DNA of 18,324 bases. Source: CAZBBC01 sp964489835 (GTDB lineage Bacteria; Calditrichota; Calditrichia; JAJRVZ01). Below are positions 1 to 8,111 of this stretch, one piece after another. The notes under the pieces are model-generated. The model saw only the letters and a program-made list of their open reading frames with translations, was not told the DNA's origin and did not search any database. The DNA lies in NCBI GenBank assembly GCA_964489835.1, contig CAZBBC010000095.1, positions 1 through 18,324 of the forward strand, in the 5' to 3' direction. Position numbers and translations under genes: made by a program. Each line of letters opens with the position of its first letter. The first letter of the stretch is position 1.

Positions 1-337
1 TAATTAATTCTAATGCTCCAGTGATGTTTTTTAATACGTAGTATCCATCAAGCCTGAGAATGTTAAATCCTAATTCTCTTAGTCTATTTTCTCTTCGTTT
101 GTCATAACTTTGTTTACCATTGTGAGTCACACCATCTATCTCAATAACCAATTGTACTTTCTTACAATAGAAATCAACTATAAATTCATCTATTGGCTTT
201 TGTCTTAGAAATCGATAATCATTTAATTGACCTGATCTTAAATGCTTCCATAATAATCGTTCTGTAAAAGTTGGATTCTTTCTTAATTCCCTTGATCGAT
301 CTTTCAGTTTTGGATTATAATAGATCTTCGAATTCAT
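1..337 (-). CDS. DUF559-type endonuclease-like protein, C-terminus cut by window edge
   Basis: My translation from the ATG at 335-337 gives at least 112 residues beginning MNSKIYYNPKLKDRSRELRK and running off the window. The pattern is that of the small DUF559 / very-short-patch-repair-like PD-(D/E)XK fold: an N-terminal helix with TERLLWKHLR, then IDEFIVDFYC (candidate catalytic Asp), then LVIEIDGVTHNGK (candidate E-x-D) and a C-terminal LGFNILRLDG strand. A G-rich ribosome binding site (GGGGGA, 341-346) lies only 3 bases before the ATG. The gene starts 35 bases after the stop of the preceding glycosidase gene and is visibly more AT-rich than the enzyme genes, so it is probably not functionally part of the locus. 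Stand-alone DUF559 genes are common in environmental genomes and their role is unknown. The family call is fairly sure; nuclease activity is inferred. Confidence 0.85.
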   Translation of the reverse strand, partial: MNSKIYYNPKLKDRSRELRKNPTFTERLLWKHLRSGQLNDYRFLRQKPIDEFIVDFYCKKVQLVIEIDGVTHNGKQSYDKRRENRLRELGFNILRLDGYYVLKNITGALELI

Positions 338-372
338 ACATCCCCCTATCTAACAATTACCGTTTTACTGAT

Positions 373-2481
373 CTATTTGAATATAAACTGCAAATTCACC
401 GACCGTTGAATAGGAAGCCTGACACCAACCACATTTAATAGGTCTTTTACTTCCTTCACAACAGGTATTAGCTCTCCCTGCCTGTTTTGCACTTGCACTT
501 TTTTTTCATGATATGTGGGCAGAAAAACTTCAAGATCTACCTTTGGCAATGAGCCACTTATTTTAATATCAATAGTCACTTGCTCCATGGATGTCTGATC
601 TATTGTTAAATGAAGTCGTACATCATGCTCAGCAGGAATAATCAAATTGTTGATGGAAATCTTTTGATTTTTAAGTTTGTCCGGTATATGGGGGACAATG
701 CGCAGTCGCTTTTTTAACCGGTCATAATCGATCCCAAATAAATGTTCAATAATGGCTTGAACGTATTGAGAGGCAGTCCATCCATAGCGCTGGACGCCCT
801 CTCCCGAACCGGTGCTTGGAACCACATATTCACAATAATTAGAATTAAAGGTTTTGATCGTCGACCAACTCAGTTCTGCTGCCAGGTCATGTCGTCCGGC
901 ATCCTCCAGCCCCGCAATAATAGGCATATTGCGCATGGTCCATATATCTCCAAACCAGGCGCTGCCATCGTACGGTCCTGTTGCTTCGATAAAATCAGGC
1001 TCTGTCCGGGCGATCGTAGTAACCGGTCGTGAATTCCAGTAAAAAAGAGCCGGATTGAGTAGTTTGTTTAATAATCTTTCAATACGCTCCGCCGGAGCAA
1101 TACCAAACTGCATCGGATCAAAAGTTGTACATAGTAGCCTGCGGTGTTGCCTGTCTTCTCGAATGTTATAGTTGTAATAAATGCCCTGTTCTTCGTTCCA
1201 TAAATAGCGGTTTATCGATTGACATAACCGGTCAAATCTCTGGGCAAATTGTCTGGATTCTGATTTTTTACACAGATGTTCAGCCAGCCGGCTGGTATTG
1301 TAACAGCCAATAGCCACAGCGATATTCAAGTCGACCGGTGCAACTATTCCGGGATTTGTATGTGGTTCACTTAAGGTCTCCTCAAAAACGGCCGTAATCA
1401 GCCCGGTTTTTTTGTCTCTCTTGACCGGGGAAAACCAATAACGGAGATAATTCTCCATTGTTTGGTAAATCAAATCTTGTAGTGATGTGTCACCAGTACG
1501 ACGGGCCACGTCAAAGGCAGCTTCGAAGTATCGGGGGATACTGCTTACATCGGCTACCTGACCACGCATCGGTGATCCTCCCCAGAGATCTATTCTTCCA
1601 TCGGGATTCTGTGCCTGAACCTCAGCAAATCCCCGCATCACATCTTCCACATGTTTTTGATTCACCCATTTTGCACCGGCGACATTCAGACTACCATCCA
1701 ACTGCCACCAGTTTTCCCCATAGGCACCGCCAGGGGCCATAAAAGGATAGTTAAATCCACGCATCGGTACATCAACAACCAGGCATTCGTCCAGAACATG
1801 AAAAGCATCCTGAAAATCCTGTTGTGAAATCCCCGGCAAATCAATAAGAGGTACAACTCGATCACTACACACATCCGGGCGCGGGAGATTAGGCTTGGGA
1901 TCCCCCAGGGTGATAGCAATCCGGTCGATCCAGATATCACCTCTCCACCACAATTGTGCCGGTCTGATCCGTATTTGATTAATAATTCCTTTCCACGATC
2001 CATCCATATGACAAATAACTTCCTGCCATTCGTTACAATCCGGTTGCATCGTAAACCGGGCACGGCCAGCATCAGTCTCAGGATTTTTTTCTGTCCGCCA
2101 TACAACATAACCATCCGTTTCCGGTGATAAATTTCTTACACGTATCAAAATCTTATTCACTTTTACAGCCGGGATTGCTAATCCCTTTGGAGACTCGAGA
2201 TCATACTTCAGGTTTGGTCCCCAGACCTGCTGTTTCCATGACACTGGTTTCAGTTTTTCCAGCTCAGGATGGATCATTAACCAAATGGCTCCGCCCATGA
2301 TTCCACCATTCATGGATTCCGGAATCGTCCACCCTTCACTATCATTCCAGTTATTAAATTCCCAGGACCACTCTGAACCCATTGAATCCTTCAATGAGAT
2401 ACCTGTTGAATATACCCGGTCCATGGTCGAGAAAATGACGCCAAATATCAAAATCAACATAACAGCTTTTTTATTAATCAT
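373..2481 (-). CDS. Secreted (alpha/alpha)6-barrel glycoside hydrolase-like protein with N-terminal carbohydrate-binding-like domain
   Basis: A 702-residue protein. Residues 1-25 are a Sec signal peptide (lysines, hydrophobic core, then RVYS). Residues ~35-193 look like a beta-sandwich carbohydrate-binding module (WSWEFNNWNDSEGW at the start, WRGDIWIDRIAI at the end). Residues ~225-590 are helical with the Trp/Tyr-rich signature of (alpha/alpha)6 glycosidases related to the MGH1/GH63/trehalase-like fold: FEETLSEPHTNPG (~366-378), YDGSAWFGDIWTMRNMPII (~504-522) and YGWTASQYVQAIIEHLFGI (~566-584). A beta-rich tail follows (~595-702). The acidic residues in FEETLSEP and GPYDGSAWFGD are candidate catalytic groups. 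The exact GH family and substrate cannot be assigned by eye. It lies 91 bases beyond a GH36-like pseudogene and is the last enzyme gene of the locus. The ribosome binding site is weak (AAAGAAAG). No T9SS tail is present. Confidence 0.75.
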   Translation of the reverse strand: MINKKAVMLILIFGVIFSTMDRVYSTGISLKDSMGSEWSWEFNNWNDSEGWTIPESMNGGIMGGAIWLMIHPELEKLKPVSWKQQVWGPNLKYDLESPKGLAIPAVKVNKILIRVRNLSPETDGYVVWRTEKNPETDAGRARFTMQPDCNEWQEVICHMDGSWKGIINQIRIRPAQLWWRGDIWIDRIAITLGDPKPNLPRPDVCSDRVVPLIDLPGISQQDFQDAFHVLDECLVVDVPMRGFNYPFMAPGGAYGENWWQLDGSLNVAGAKWVNQKHVEDVMRGFAEVQAQNPDGRIDLWGGSPMRGQVADVSSIPRYFEAAFDVARRTGDTSLQDLIYQTMENYLRYWFSPVKRDKKTGLITAVFEETLSEPHTNPGIVAPVDLNIAVAIGCYNTSRLAEHLCKKSESRQFAQRFDRLCQSINRYLWNEEQGIYYNYNIREDRQHRRLLCTTFDPMQFGIAPAERIERLLNKLLNPALFYWNSRPVTTIARTEPDFIEATGPYDGSAWFGDIWTMRNMPIIAGLEDAGRHDLAAELSWSTIKTFNSNYCEYVVPSTGSGEGVQRYGWTASQYVQAIIEHLFGIDYDRLKKRLRIVPHIPDKLKNQKISINNLIIPAEHDVRLHLTIDQTSMEQVTIDIKISGSLPKVDLEVFLPTYHEKKVQVQNRQGELIPVVKEVKDLLNVVGVRLPIQRSVNLQFIFK

Positions 2482-2572
2482 GATCTTTCTTTAAAATATA
2501 TGATTAGAGCTTTTACTAGGTAGAAATAGACATAACATCAATGCTTACAAGTGATTGCTTCGTGACTCATTA

Positions 2573-3012
2573 CTAGTTGTCCTCCGAATATTCCACAAGC
2601 AGTGATCCTGGACAGTCATCGATTTTAATAGTAAGATTTGTTAAAGCTGTACCCCCGATTATCGAAGGTTTACCCTGGTTAAAAGTTAAACTCTGAGTCA
2701 CCTTGTAATTGGCTTCAGGATTAATTTCGCATAGATTGCTTATATAACTGTTGAAAGGAGATTCGTGCCGGCGAAAGGCAAGAATAATCCCGTCATTTTT
2801 TATGGGTCTGTGATATTGAATGACACACCAGTCCCGGGCATCCAAATTCGCCCCTGAGTGCGGATAAAAATTTCCCAGAAGGCCTGCTCAGCCCACCAGG
2901 CATTAAAAGATATCTCAGGATCTCCATCCAAACCAGTCGGATTAGCTTTAAGATTTTCAATATTGATAAGTCCAATGACTATAATAATCAATATCATTAC
3001 TTTTTTAATCAT
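2573..3012 (-). pseudogene. Remnant of a second GH36-like alpha-galactosidase gene: signal peptide joined to C-terminal domain, frameshifted
   Basis: The ATG at 3010-3012 opens a 70-codon frame with a clear signal peptide (MIKKVMILIIIVIGLINIEN), then NPTGLDGDPEISFNAWWAEQ, ending at 2800. A different frame, open from about 2887 to the TAG at 2573-2575, reads GNFYPHS...DWCVIQYHRPIKNDGIILAFRRHES...PGSLLVEY. This matches the last ~100 residues of the intact GH36-like protein at 8112-10232 (GDYYPLTPYS...WIAWQFDLP...GMIQAFRREKS...PGSAVLIYH) block for block. Everything between the signal peptide and this tail, including the whole catalytic barrel (~580 residues), is missing, and one frameshift separates the two parts near 2875-2890. 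The start is 5 bases past the stop of the GH78-like gene and keeps a GAGG ribosome binding site at 3021-3024. Two functional small proteins are an unlikely alternative. Confidence 0.82.
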
Positions 3013-3017
3013 TGGGA

Positions 3018-5522
3018 TTACCTCAAGGTTTGACCTGATTCAGAAAAAGAAAATTCACCACCTGATATTATTTCTTTTTTAGCACCGCTTGGCATACGAA
3101 CCAATACCGGAATTCCCTGTGGCGCTTTTCCATCGATTCTGAACTCACCTTTTTCAATCCGGCAATTGACATAGATGTCTCCTTTAGGCGTCGGAATTTG
3201 TCCCCGCGCCCATTCTAGATACCCAAGGTGCGGTTGAATTAATATCTTAGCGAATCCTGGCTCCAGTGGTTTTACACCCAATATCTCGGCCAGAAAATCA
3301 TAGGCTGGGGCCGATGACCACACATGGCATTCACTTCTGCCCAATGATGGATCTTCCGGCCAGGTTGTACAACCCATTTTGAGCATATCCCGCCAGGGCT
3401 CAAACATAGGAAAGGCACGGTTGTACTCCTGTGCATGTGAAAGGGCGCGAAAGAGAAAGAATTTGCCGAAAAAGGCCGCACGGCACAGTGTAGTATCCGT
3501 GATCAGGCGCTGACAAATGATTTTGGCTCGACTTTTATCGGCGACATCCGCTAAAATCGCCCAGGCATTGGTCAACTGACTTACCTCGGGGCCTGTGGGA
3601 CGATCCGTATATAGATTTTCATTTTCTGACCAAAACGTTCTGTTAGCTACACGAGTCATCACTTGAGCACGCTTTTGTAATTCAGCTGCCTGTTCTTCCT
3701 CACCAAGAACTTGCGCCAGTTCAGCTACTTTATGCAGAGCGGAAATATACATAAAGTTGATCATTGCCCCGGTCCCATCTTTTGTGCCCGGAGGTATGCC
3801 CCAGCCCCAAACCGGATCATGCCAGTCCGGTGACCAGTCTGCAACACACCAATAGGGCACATTCGCAATTAAGCCTTCTTCATTACGAAGCGGCATAAAC
3901 CAATCAAGAACAGAGATTAGCCCGGCAAACCGGTCACGTATCTCCTCCAGGTCTCCACTGTGGTAGAAATAATCATGATTCATGAAAATCCAGTGCAGGC
4001 TCCAGAATGGAATAATCTGCGGAGCACGCGATGGGTAACGGCTTTGGGTAATGCCTTCCCATGTGCGCGACCAATCGAAATGGCGTAACGCCTGTCGTGT
4101 CAATAGATAATCACCGGCCATATTATATGCTAACAGTGATGAGACATGTAAATCCCCGGCATACTGAAGTTGTTCCCAATAGGGGCCATCATCATATGCT
4201 TCGTGTGCGCACAAGCGAAGGGTGCGCCAGCTCACCTCCCACATTCTTGCATGATCCGGATCAGATGTCTCAAATTGCGCTTGCATTTGGAATGGATAGC
4301 CTGTGAAGCGAAAATTGAAACGATTAATAATTATAGGGTGCTTGCCGGTGTTGATTGTCAATTCAACAAATCGAAAAGTTCGCCATGAGAATGGTTCATA
4401 AGTCTCGATACCACCGCCAGGCCAGGTGCGATCCCAATAGCCGATGAATTCAAATGGCTGCTCATCCGGAATTCTAAGTTTTTTACCGGCACGAAAAAGA
4501 ACTTCCGCATATTTTATCCGGACCTCAGCCCCTTGGCCGCCCTCACTCTCAAGCATTGGAAAAGCAGTGGTTTCCACTCCGGCATCAAAAGTAATTTTAA
4601 TGCGTGCGTTTGGTGGAATTGTAAGTGGCATATCATTGCGAATCAGATTTTCAGCCTTATCCTTTTCGACGCCTTCACAGCGGATTGCATGGGCAAATCG
4701 TTCTTCTGTTTCTTCAAGAAAGGGTATTATTCTTGGAATGAGCCGATGTGGCATAAAAGAGTCTGCAACATTATCCGGTCGTACGGCTTTCGTAAGTACG
4801 GTAGCGGGCGACCATTTGCTGTCGTCGAAATCCAAGGTTTGCCATCCCCAGGGATAGTTCTTACCTTGAAAATCCTCGAATAGACCAACGATCGCATGGA
4901 CTTCGGGCCGGGGTTCATGGTGATAGGCGGAATCAGCGGCCACCAGCCATTTTGAGTCTGTATATAATTTTTCAATGACATTACCCATCGAGTCCTCTAC
5001 ATCACCATCCATCACAAAACCATTAGTAGCCGTCATAATTGAAGCTGGCGCGCTTCCGAATTTGTATTCAACCCAGGATGGCGCATAACTCTTCACCTGC
5101 ACCGCAAGTACATTCTTCCCTTTTCGTAGTAAATGACTTAATTCATACGTATCATAGAATTGATGGGCGATATCGCCCTTTCCCGGACCTCGTCCAACCA
5201 ATTGGTCGTTGCACCAGAGAATATAGCGACTGTCAGCAGAGACATGAATGGTCAAAGTTACCTTGTCAGAGGGAACAGTAAATGTGCGCCGGAAATAAGC
5301 AACGCGATAATTATCGACATGGTCCTTCGGTTGTCGGGTACGCGTCGACGTCCAAATCCATTGTGCATCGCCATTAAATGGTTTGACCTTTAATTTTTGA
5401 CTTTTACGCGCACTTAAACCTTCTGATTTTTCTATCCCTGGTAAAGTACCCAGAGAATCGTTGGCAATGAAAACCAGTAATAAACATAACAGAGGAATTT
5501 TTTTACTGATCCTTTCAATCAT
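3018..5522 (-). CDS. Secreted GH78-type alpha-L-rhamnosidase-like enzyme
   Basis: An 834-residue protein with a Sec signal peptide (1-25, LLCLLLVFIANDSLG). Residues ~50-200 form the N-terminal beta-sandwich typical of bacterial rhamnosidases (AQWIWTS, YFRRTFTVP, ADSRYILWCNDQLVGRGP). More beta domains run to ~415. The (alpha/alpha)6 catalytic barrel lies at ~420-745, and a C-terminal beta-sandwich at ~750-834 begins with the usual FAKILIQPHLG. Within the barrel, DDGPYWEQLQYAGD (444-457) replaces the classic rhamnosidase DER motif; E450 is the candidate general acid. TTWPED (719-724) corresponds to the TxWE base motif with E723, followed by SECHVWSSAP (730-739). Family members remove terminal alpha-L-rhamnose from polysaccharides or glycosides. 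The length is normal for GH78. The start follows GGAGAA at 8 bases. It is the first gene after a 334-base AT-rich spacer and may head its own transcript. The substrate is inferred. Confidence 0.85.
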   Translation of the reverse strand: MIERISKKIPLLCLLLVFIANDSLGTLPGIEKSEGLSARKSQKLKVKPFNGDAQWIWTSTRTRQPKDHVDNYRVAYFRRTFTVPSDKVTLTIHVSADSRYILWCNDQLVGRGPGKGDIAHQFYDTYELSHLLRKGKNVLAVQVKSYAPSWVEYKFGSAPASIMTATNGFVMDGDVEDSMGNVIEKLYTDSKWLVAADSAYHHEPRPEVHAIVGLFEDFQGKNYPWGWQTLDFDDSKWSPATVLTKAVRPDNVADSFMPHRLIPRIIPFLEETEERFAHAIRCEGVEKDKAENLIRNDMPLTIPPNARIKITFDAGVETTAFPMLESEGGQGAEVRIKYAEVLFRAGKKLRIPDEQPFEFIGYWDRTWPGGGIETYEPFSWRTFRFVELTINTGKHPIIINRFNFRFTGYPFQMQAQFETSDPDHARMWEVSWRTLRLCAHEAYDDGPYWEQLQYAGDLHVSSLLAYNMAGDYLLTRQALRHFDWSRTWEGITQSRYPSRAPQIIPFWSLHWIFMNHDYFYHSGDLEEIRDRFAGLISVLDWFMPLRNEEGLIANVPYWCVADWSPDWHDPVWGWGIPPGTKDGTGAMINFMYISALHKVAELAQVLGEEEQAAELQKRAQVMTRVANRTFWSENENLYTDRPTGPEVSQLTNAWAILADVADKSRAKIICQRLITDTTLCRAAFFGKFFLFRALSHAQEYNRAFPMFEPWRDMLKMGCTTWPEDPSLGRSECHVWSSAPAYDFLAEILGVKPLEPGFAKILIQPHLGYLEWARGQIPTPKGDIYVNCRIEKGEFRIDGKAPQGIPVLVRMPSGAKKEIISGGEFSFSESGQTLR

Positions 5523-5856
5523 AATTAATTCTCCATTATTAGAGATTTATATCTGATATATAAAGCATTTATTGACAAATTACCTGTCTAATCCTGTCAC
5601 CAAATGTTATTCGTAGCATTGTTTGATGTTAATTATAGTATGCATTATAAGATATTTTAAAATATTTTTTTAGACATGATAACAGGATTTACAAGATTAA
5701 ATATTTATATATTGCATAGATTTTCTAATTTATTAAAAAAATTGTATCATCCGTTTGTTATTAAAAATATTATCCGGTTCATCCTGTCCGTTTTTTGGAT
5801 CCCGACTTTGGCGGGATTATCCCGTCAATTTTTTATTTCTTTGTTAGCAAATGATA
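5523..5856. other. AT-rich intergenic spacer with inverted and direct repeat remnants
   Basis: This 334-base gap separates the T9SS-cargo gene from the GH78-like gene, and I see no convincing gene in it. It holds ATCCTGTC at 5591-5598 and ATCCTGT at 5781-5787, with the inverted copy ACAGGAT at 5682-5688 inside AACAGGATTTACAAGATTAA. These resemble degraded copies of a dispersed intergenic repeat. It also holds the ATCCCG/CGGGAT element listed separately. On the minus strand, two TATAAT hexamers occur (5632-5637 and 5644-5649), but neither has a recognisable -35 at normal spacing. The promoter of the GH78-like gene is probably here but cannot be pinned down. Confidence 0.5.
5799..5824. repeat. 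Three alternating ATCCCG / CGGGAT arms able to form two exclusive hairpins
   Basis: ATCCCG (5799-5804), CGGGAT (5812-5817) and ATCCCG (5819-5824) are exact. The middle arm can pair with either flank: with the left one over a 7-base loop, or with the right one as a near-contiguous palindrome CGGGATTATCCCG. A T-run follows on the plus strand (TTTTTT at 5829-5834), where no gene is read. On the minus strand the element lies just past the stop of the T9SS-cargo gene but has no T-run in that direction, so a rho-independent terminator for that gene is not supported. Confidence 0.5.
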
Positions 5857-7881
5857 TTATTTTATTAATAATATTTTCTCTGTTTGTATTTCCCGGCCAA
5901 CTCTCATACTAATAAAGTATAAACCCGATCCAACATGAGTACCTTTTGAATTTGTACCATCCCAGTCGATACGATGATATCCAGCCGGTAAATTTCCCGC
6001 CCCTAATTTTTTAATTAATTGTCCCTGCAAATTATAGACGTCCATGGTTATATAAGATTTTGATTGCATCTCAAACTCGATCGTCGTGCTCAAATTAAAA
6101 GGATTGGGATAGTTATGTTTTATTGAAAATGATTTAAGCCGTTCTTTAGATGATCGGATGGAGGTCAGTACAGAGAAATCCATCCCTTCGATGAACTGTG
6201 GCATATATCCACTGACGCCATCGACATCTTGCGCTCGAATCATGATATCATAAACGGAATCGAAGTCCACATAAGGCAAAGAGAACAAAAATGCTCCATT
6301 TTGTCGTTGCATAGCATATTTATCATATGCTCTTGATGTTACTTCTTTAATATGCAGGTCTGCAATACCATTTTCATTTATATCACCGGATATGGGTAGT
6401 TCAAAATGAATGGAATCCTCCCTTAGAGTAATACTAAGTTTATAAAGTGTCAGTTCATTGGAAAGGAGCGCTTTAAATACATATGTCTTTTCCATTTCTA
6501 AATTCTGTAAGGACTGATTTGCGGGAAAATTGGGTGTATGACTGATAAAATTGACGTCCTGATCAAAAAAATAAATTTTCGTGAAATCAAAATGGATCTC
6601 GGTCCCTGTATCACCGGAGGAAGATATCTTCAATGAATCAATATCATTTAAGTTGATGAATTCCGGTAAAACAATTGATTGCCAATGTTGACCAATATGA
6701 CCATATACCTGTCGACCGTACCACTTGTTATCACCGATTAATTTGACATAAACACCAAAATCTCTACCGTTATTATTGGATATGTTGTATTTAAAAAACA
6801 TATGATAGGCCGGATCTGTAAAATAAAAATTATCAGGATTATGATTATATCCATTGCCAAATATTGCTGGTGCCTCCTCATGGCGACAATCAAAATCATA
6901 CATGCCATAATCCCGTCTTATTTCTTTCGCCCATATTTCAAAGATCTCCGGATGTGAATCATAAAAAGCATGGTACTCGGAGGCTTCAAGGGGGGGAATA
7001 AGCTGAGGATATCTATTTTTCGCCTCACCAACTCCAAAGCCATAGGCAAAATTATTATTTGATGAAGCTACTTTAAGTGTGGGATGATAATTTCTATAGG
7101 AGAAGCTATAGTTCGTTTTTGAATGAGAAGTGCCTTGAAAATAATTTTCTAAAATTTCCATACTATCATTGGACACATCAATGGTAACATCCCAATACCA
7201 TTCAACATCCAGTGAACTGGCACGATCGCTCCAGAACTGGTCATAATCCTGATTAGCGCCAGGTTCTCCGAGATGGCCAGTGTCATGGGAGAAAATAATA
7301 TGATTGTAATATCTTCGGATCGGCGTCTGATCCGGGTCAGCGTAATAAACGATAAGGGGAATATCATCCTTCGAATAGATTTTGTAGGTATTCAAATAAG
7401 GAATCAGCAGGCAGGGATAATAATAGGGATTGTCAGGTTGCACCAGAGCAATTTTAATAGAATCGATTTTAACAAACTCCGCGTTAGGCGCTGATTTTAA
7501 GGGATTAAAAATAATGTCTATATAGTGATCGCCGCCTCCTAATTCCCATAAATATCTTGGATATTCAAACTTTTTGCGCCCCATATAGGTGATAACAACC
7601 TGTCGGGTAGAATCATTTTGATCGACACAAATATCCAACACAGCGCTCTCATTATCGCATTCTTGCCAGTCTGTATCAGATGATAGAACAAATCCAGCTA
7701 ATACAGCACCGCTATCGGGAATTGAAAAATAGAACCTCAATGAATCATTAGTTGGTGTTAGTTTTTCCCCAACATAGTAAGAGGTAAAATCCTGCGTATA
7801 ATAATCGGCTAATAAACACCGTGTGAAAGATAAATAAATTACACCTATGATTGTTATTACCCTTTTCAAACACGGATTCAT
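5857..7881 (-). CDS. Secreted protein of unknown function with C-terminal T9SS (Por secretion) type A sorting domain
   Basis: A 674-residue protein; the start is supported by AAAGGAA 8 bases upstream. Residues 1-25 are a signal peptide. Residues 585-674 are a T9SS type A sorting domain: HNYPNPFNLSTTIEFEM, then VYNLQGQLIKKLG, PAGYHRIDWDGTN, SGLYFISMRVG and a KILLIK end. This tail directs cargo across the outer membrane and is usually cleaved on export. The mature region is not a family I can name. Two stretches look like beta-sandwich carbohydrate-binding modules (~40-145 and ~355-440). Between them is an aromatic- and acid-rich section with FSHDTGHLGEPGANQDYDQF (~197-216), DVEWYWDVTIDV (~225-236) and FDCRHEEAPAIFGNG (~330-344). 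A bacterial Ig-like or dockerin-like stretch SGDINENGIADLHI lies at ~498-511. Its place among four glycan-active genes suggests a polysaccharide-binding or novel hydrolytic role; this is inference. Confidence 0.8.
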   Translation of the reverse strand: MNPCLKRVITIIGVIYLSFTRCLLADYYTQDFTSYYVGEKLTPTNDSLRFYFSIPDSGAVLAGFVLSSDTDWQECDNESAVLDICVDQNDSTRQVVITYMGRKKFEYPRYLWELGGGDHYIDIIFNPLKSAPNAEFVKIDSIKIALVQPDNPYYYPCLLIPYLNTYKIYSKDDIPLIVYYADPDQTPIRRYYNHIIFSHDTGHLGEPGANQDYDQFWSDRASSLDVEWYWDVTIDVSNDSMEILENYFQGTSHSKTNYSFSYRNYHPTLKVASSNNNFAYGFGVGEAKNRYPQLIPPLEASEYHAFYDSHPEIFEIWAKEIRRDYGMYDFDCRHEEAPAIFGNGYNHNPDNFYFTDPAYHMFFKYNISNNNGRDFGVYVKLIGDNKWYGRQVYGHIGQHWQSIVLPEFINLNDIDSLKISSSGDTGTEIHFDFTKIYFFDQDVNFISHTPNFPANQSLQNLEMEKTYVFKALLSNELTLYKLSITLREDSIHFELPISGDINENGIADLHIKEVTSRAYDKYAMQRQNGAFLFSLPYVDFDSVYDIMIRAQDVDGVSGYMPQFIEGMDFSVLTSIRSSKERLKSFSIKHNYPNPFNLSTTIEFEMQSKSYITMDVYNLQGQLIKKLGAGNLPAGYHRIDWDGTNSKGTHVGSGLYFISMRVGREIQTEKILLIK

Positions 7882-8111
7882 AATCGTATTCCTTTATGTC
7901 TGATAATAAATAATCATTTTCTTTTCCTTAAAATTCACTCTCTGATATTAATTACAGATCATGAATTCTTTGAATTCGTAATATATTTTCATTATAGTTG
8001 ATCTTCTCGACAGCGATTAATTCCATGGTAGTTACTTGTATAAGACTGCATACAAGGTATGATAAAATCATCTTTTAGCTATTTCTCATCATCATTCCCG
8101 AAAAATAAAAA
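7882..8111. other. Intergenic region upstream of the T9SS-cargo gene
   Basis: A 230-base AT-rich spacer between the GH36-like stop and the T9SS-cargo start. It is long enough for a promoter and contains two palindromic elements: GAATTC-TTT-GAATTC (7963-7977) and the 7-base inverted repeat at 8035-8056, listed separately. No open frame with a ribosome binding site and no convincing -35/-10 pair was found. Confidence 0.4.
8035..8056. promoter_or_regulatory. Inverted repeat CTTGTAT-N8-ATACAAG, candidate operator or hairpin
   Basis: CTTGTAT (8035-8041) and ATACAAG (8050-8056) are exact reverse complements around AAGACTGC. It lies between the GH36-like stop and the T9SS-cargo start. No T-run follows in the minus direction, so it is not a typical terminator. 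The spacing would suit a dimeric regulator binding to DNA, but this is inference from symmetry alone. Confidence 0.3.

Noticed and set aside
1686..2114. Open frame of 142 codons on the minus strand in another frame
   Set aside because: It is fully inside the 373-2481 gene in a different frame, with no ribosome binding site and no domain pattern.
4444..4857. Open frame of 137 codons on the plus strand
   Set aside because: It lies opposite the GH78-like gene, has no convincing ribosome binding site and its translation has no recognisable domain; it is a shadow of the real gene.
5799..5834. Rho-independent terminator for the T9SS-cargo gene
   Set aside because: The T-run follows the hairpin only on the plus strand, where no gene is transcribed; on the coding strand A-runs follow instead.
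5676..5912. Open frame of 78 codons on the plus strand over the AT-rich spacer
   Set aside because: It is composed mainly of Ile/Leu/Phe from AT-rich repeat sequence, overlaps the end of the T9SS-cargo gene and lacks a ribosome binding site.
7963..7977. GAATTC-TTT-GAATTC as a regulatory palindrome
   Set aside because: In such AT-rich sequence a repeated 6-base palindrome is weak evidence and nothing else supports it.
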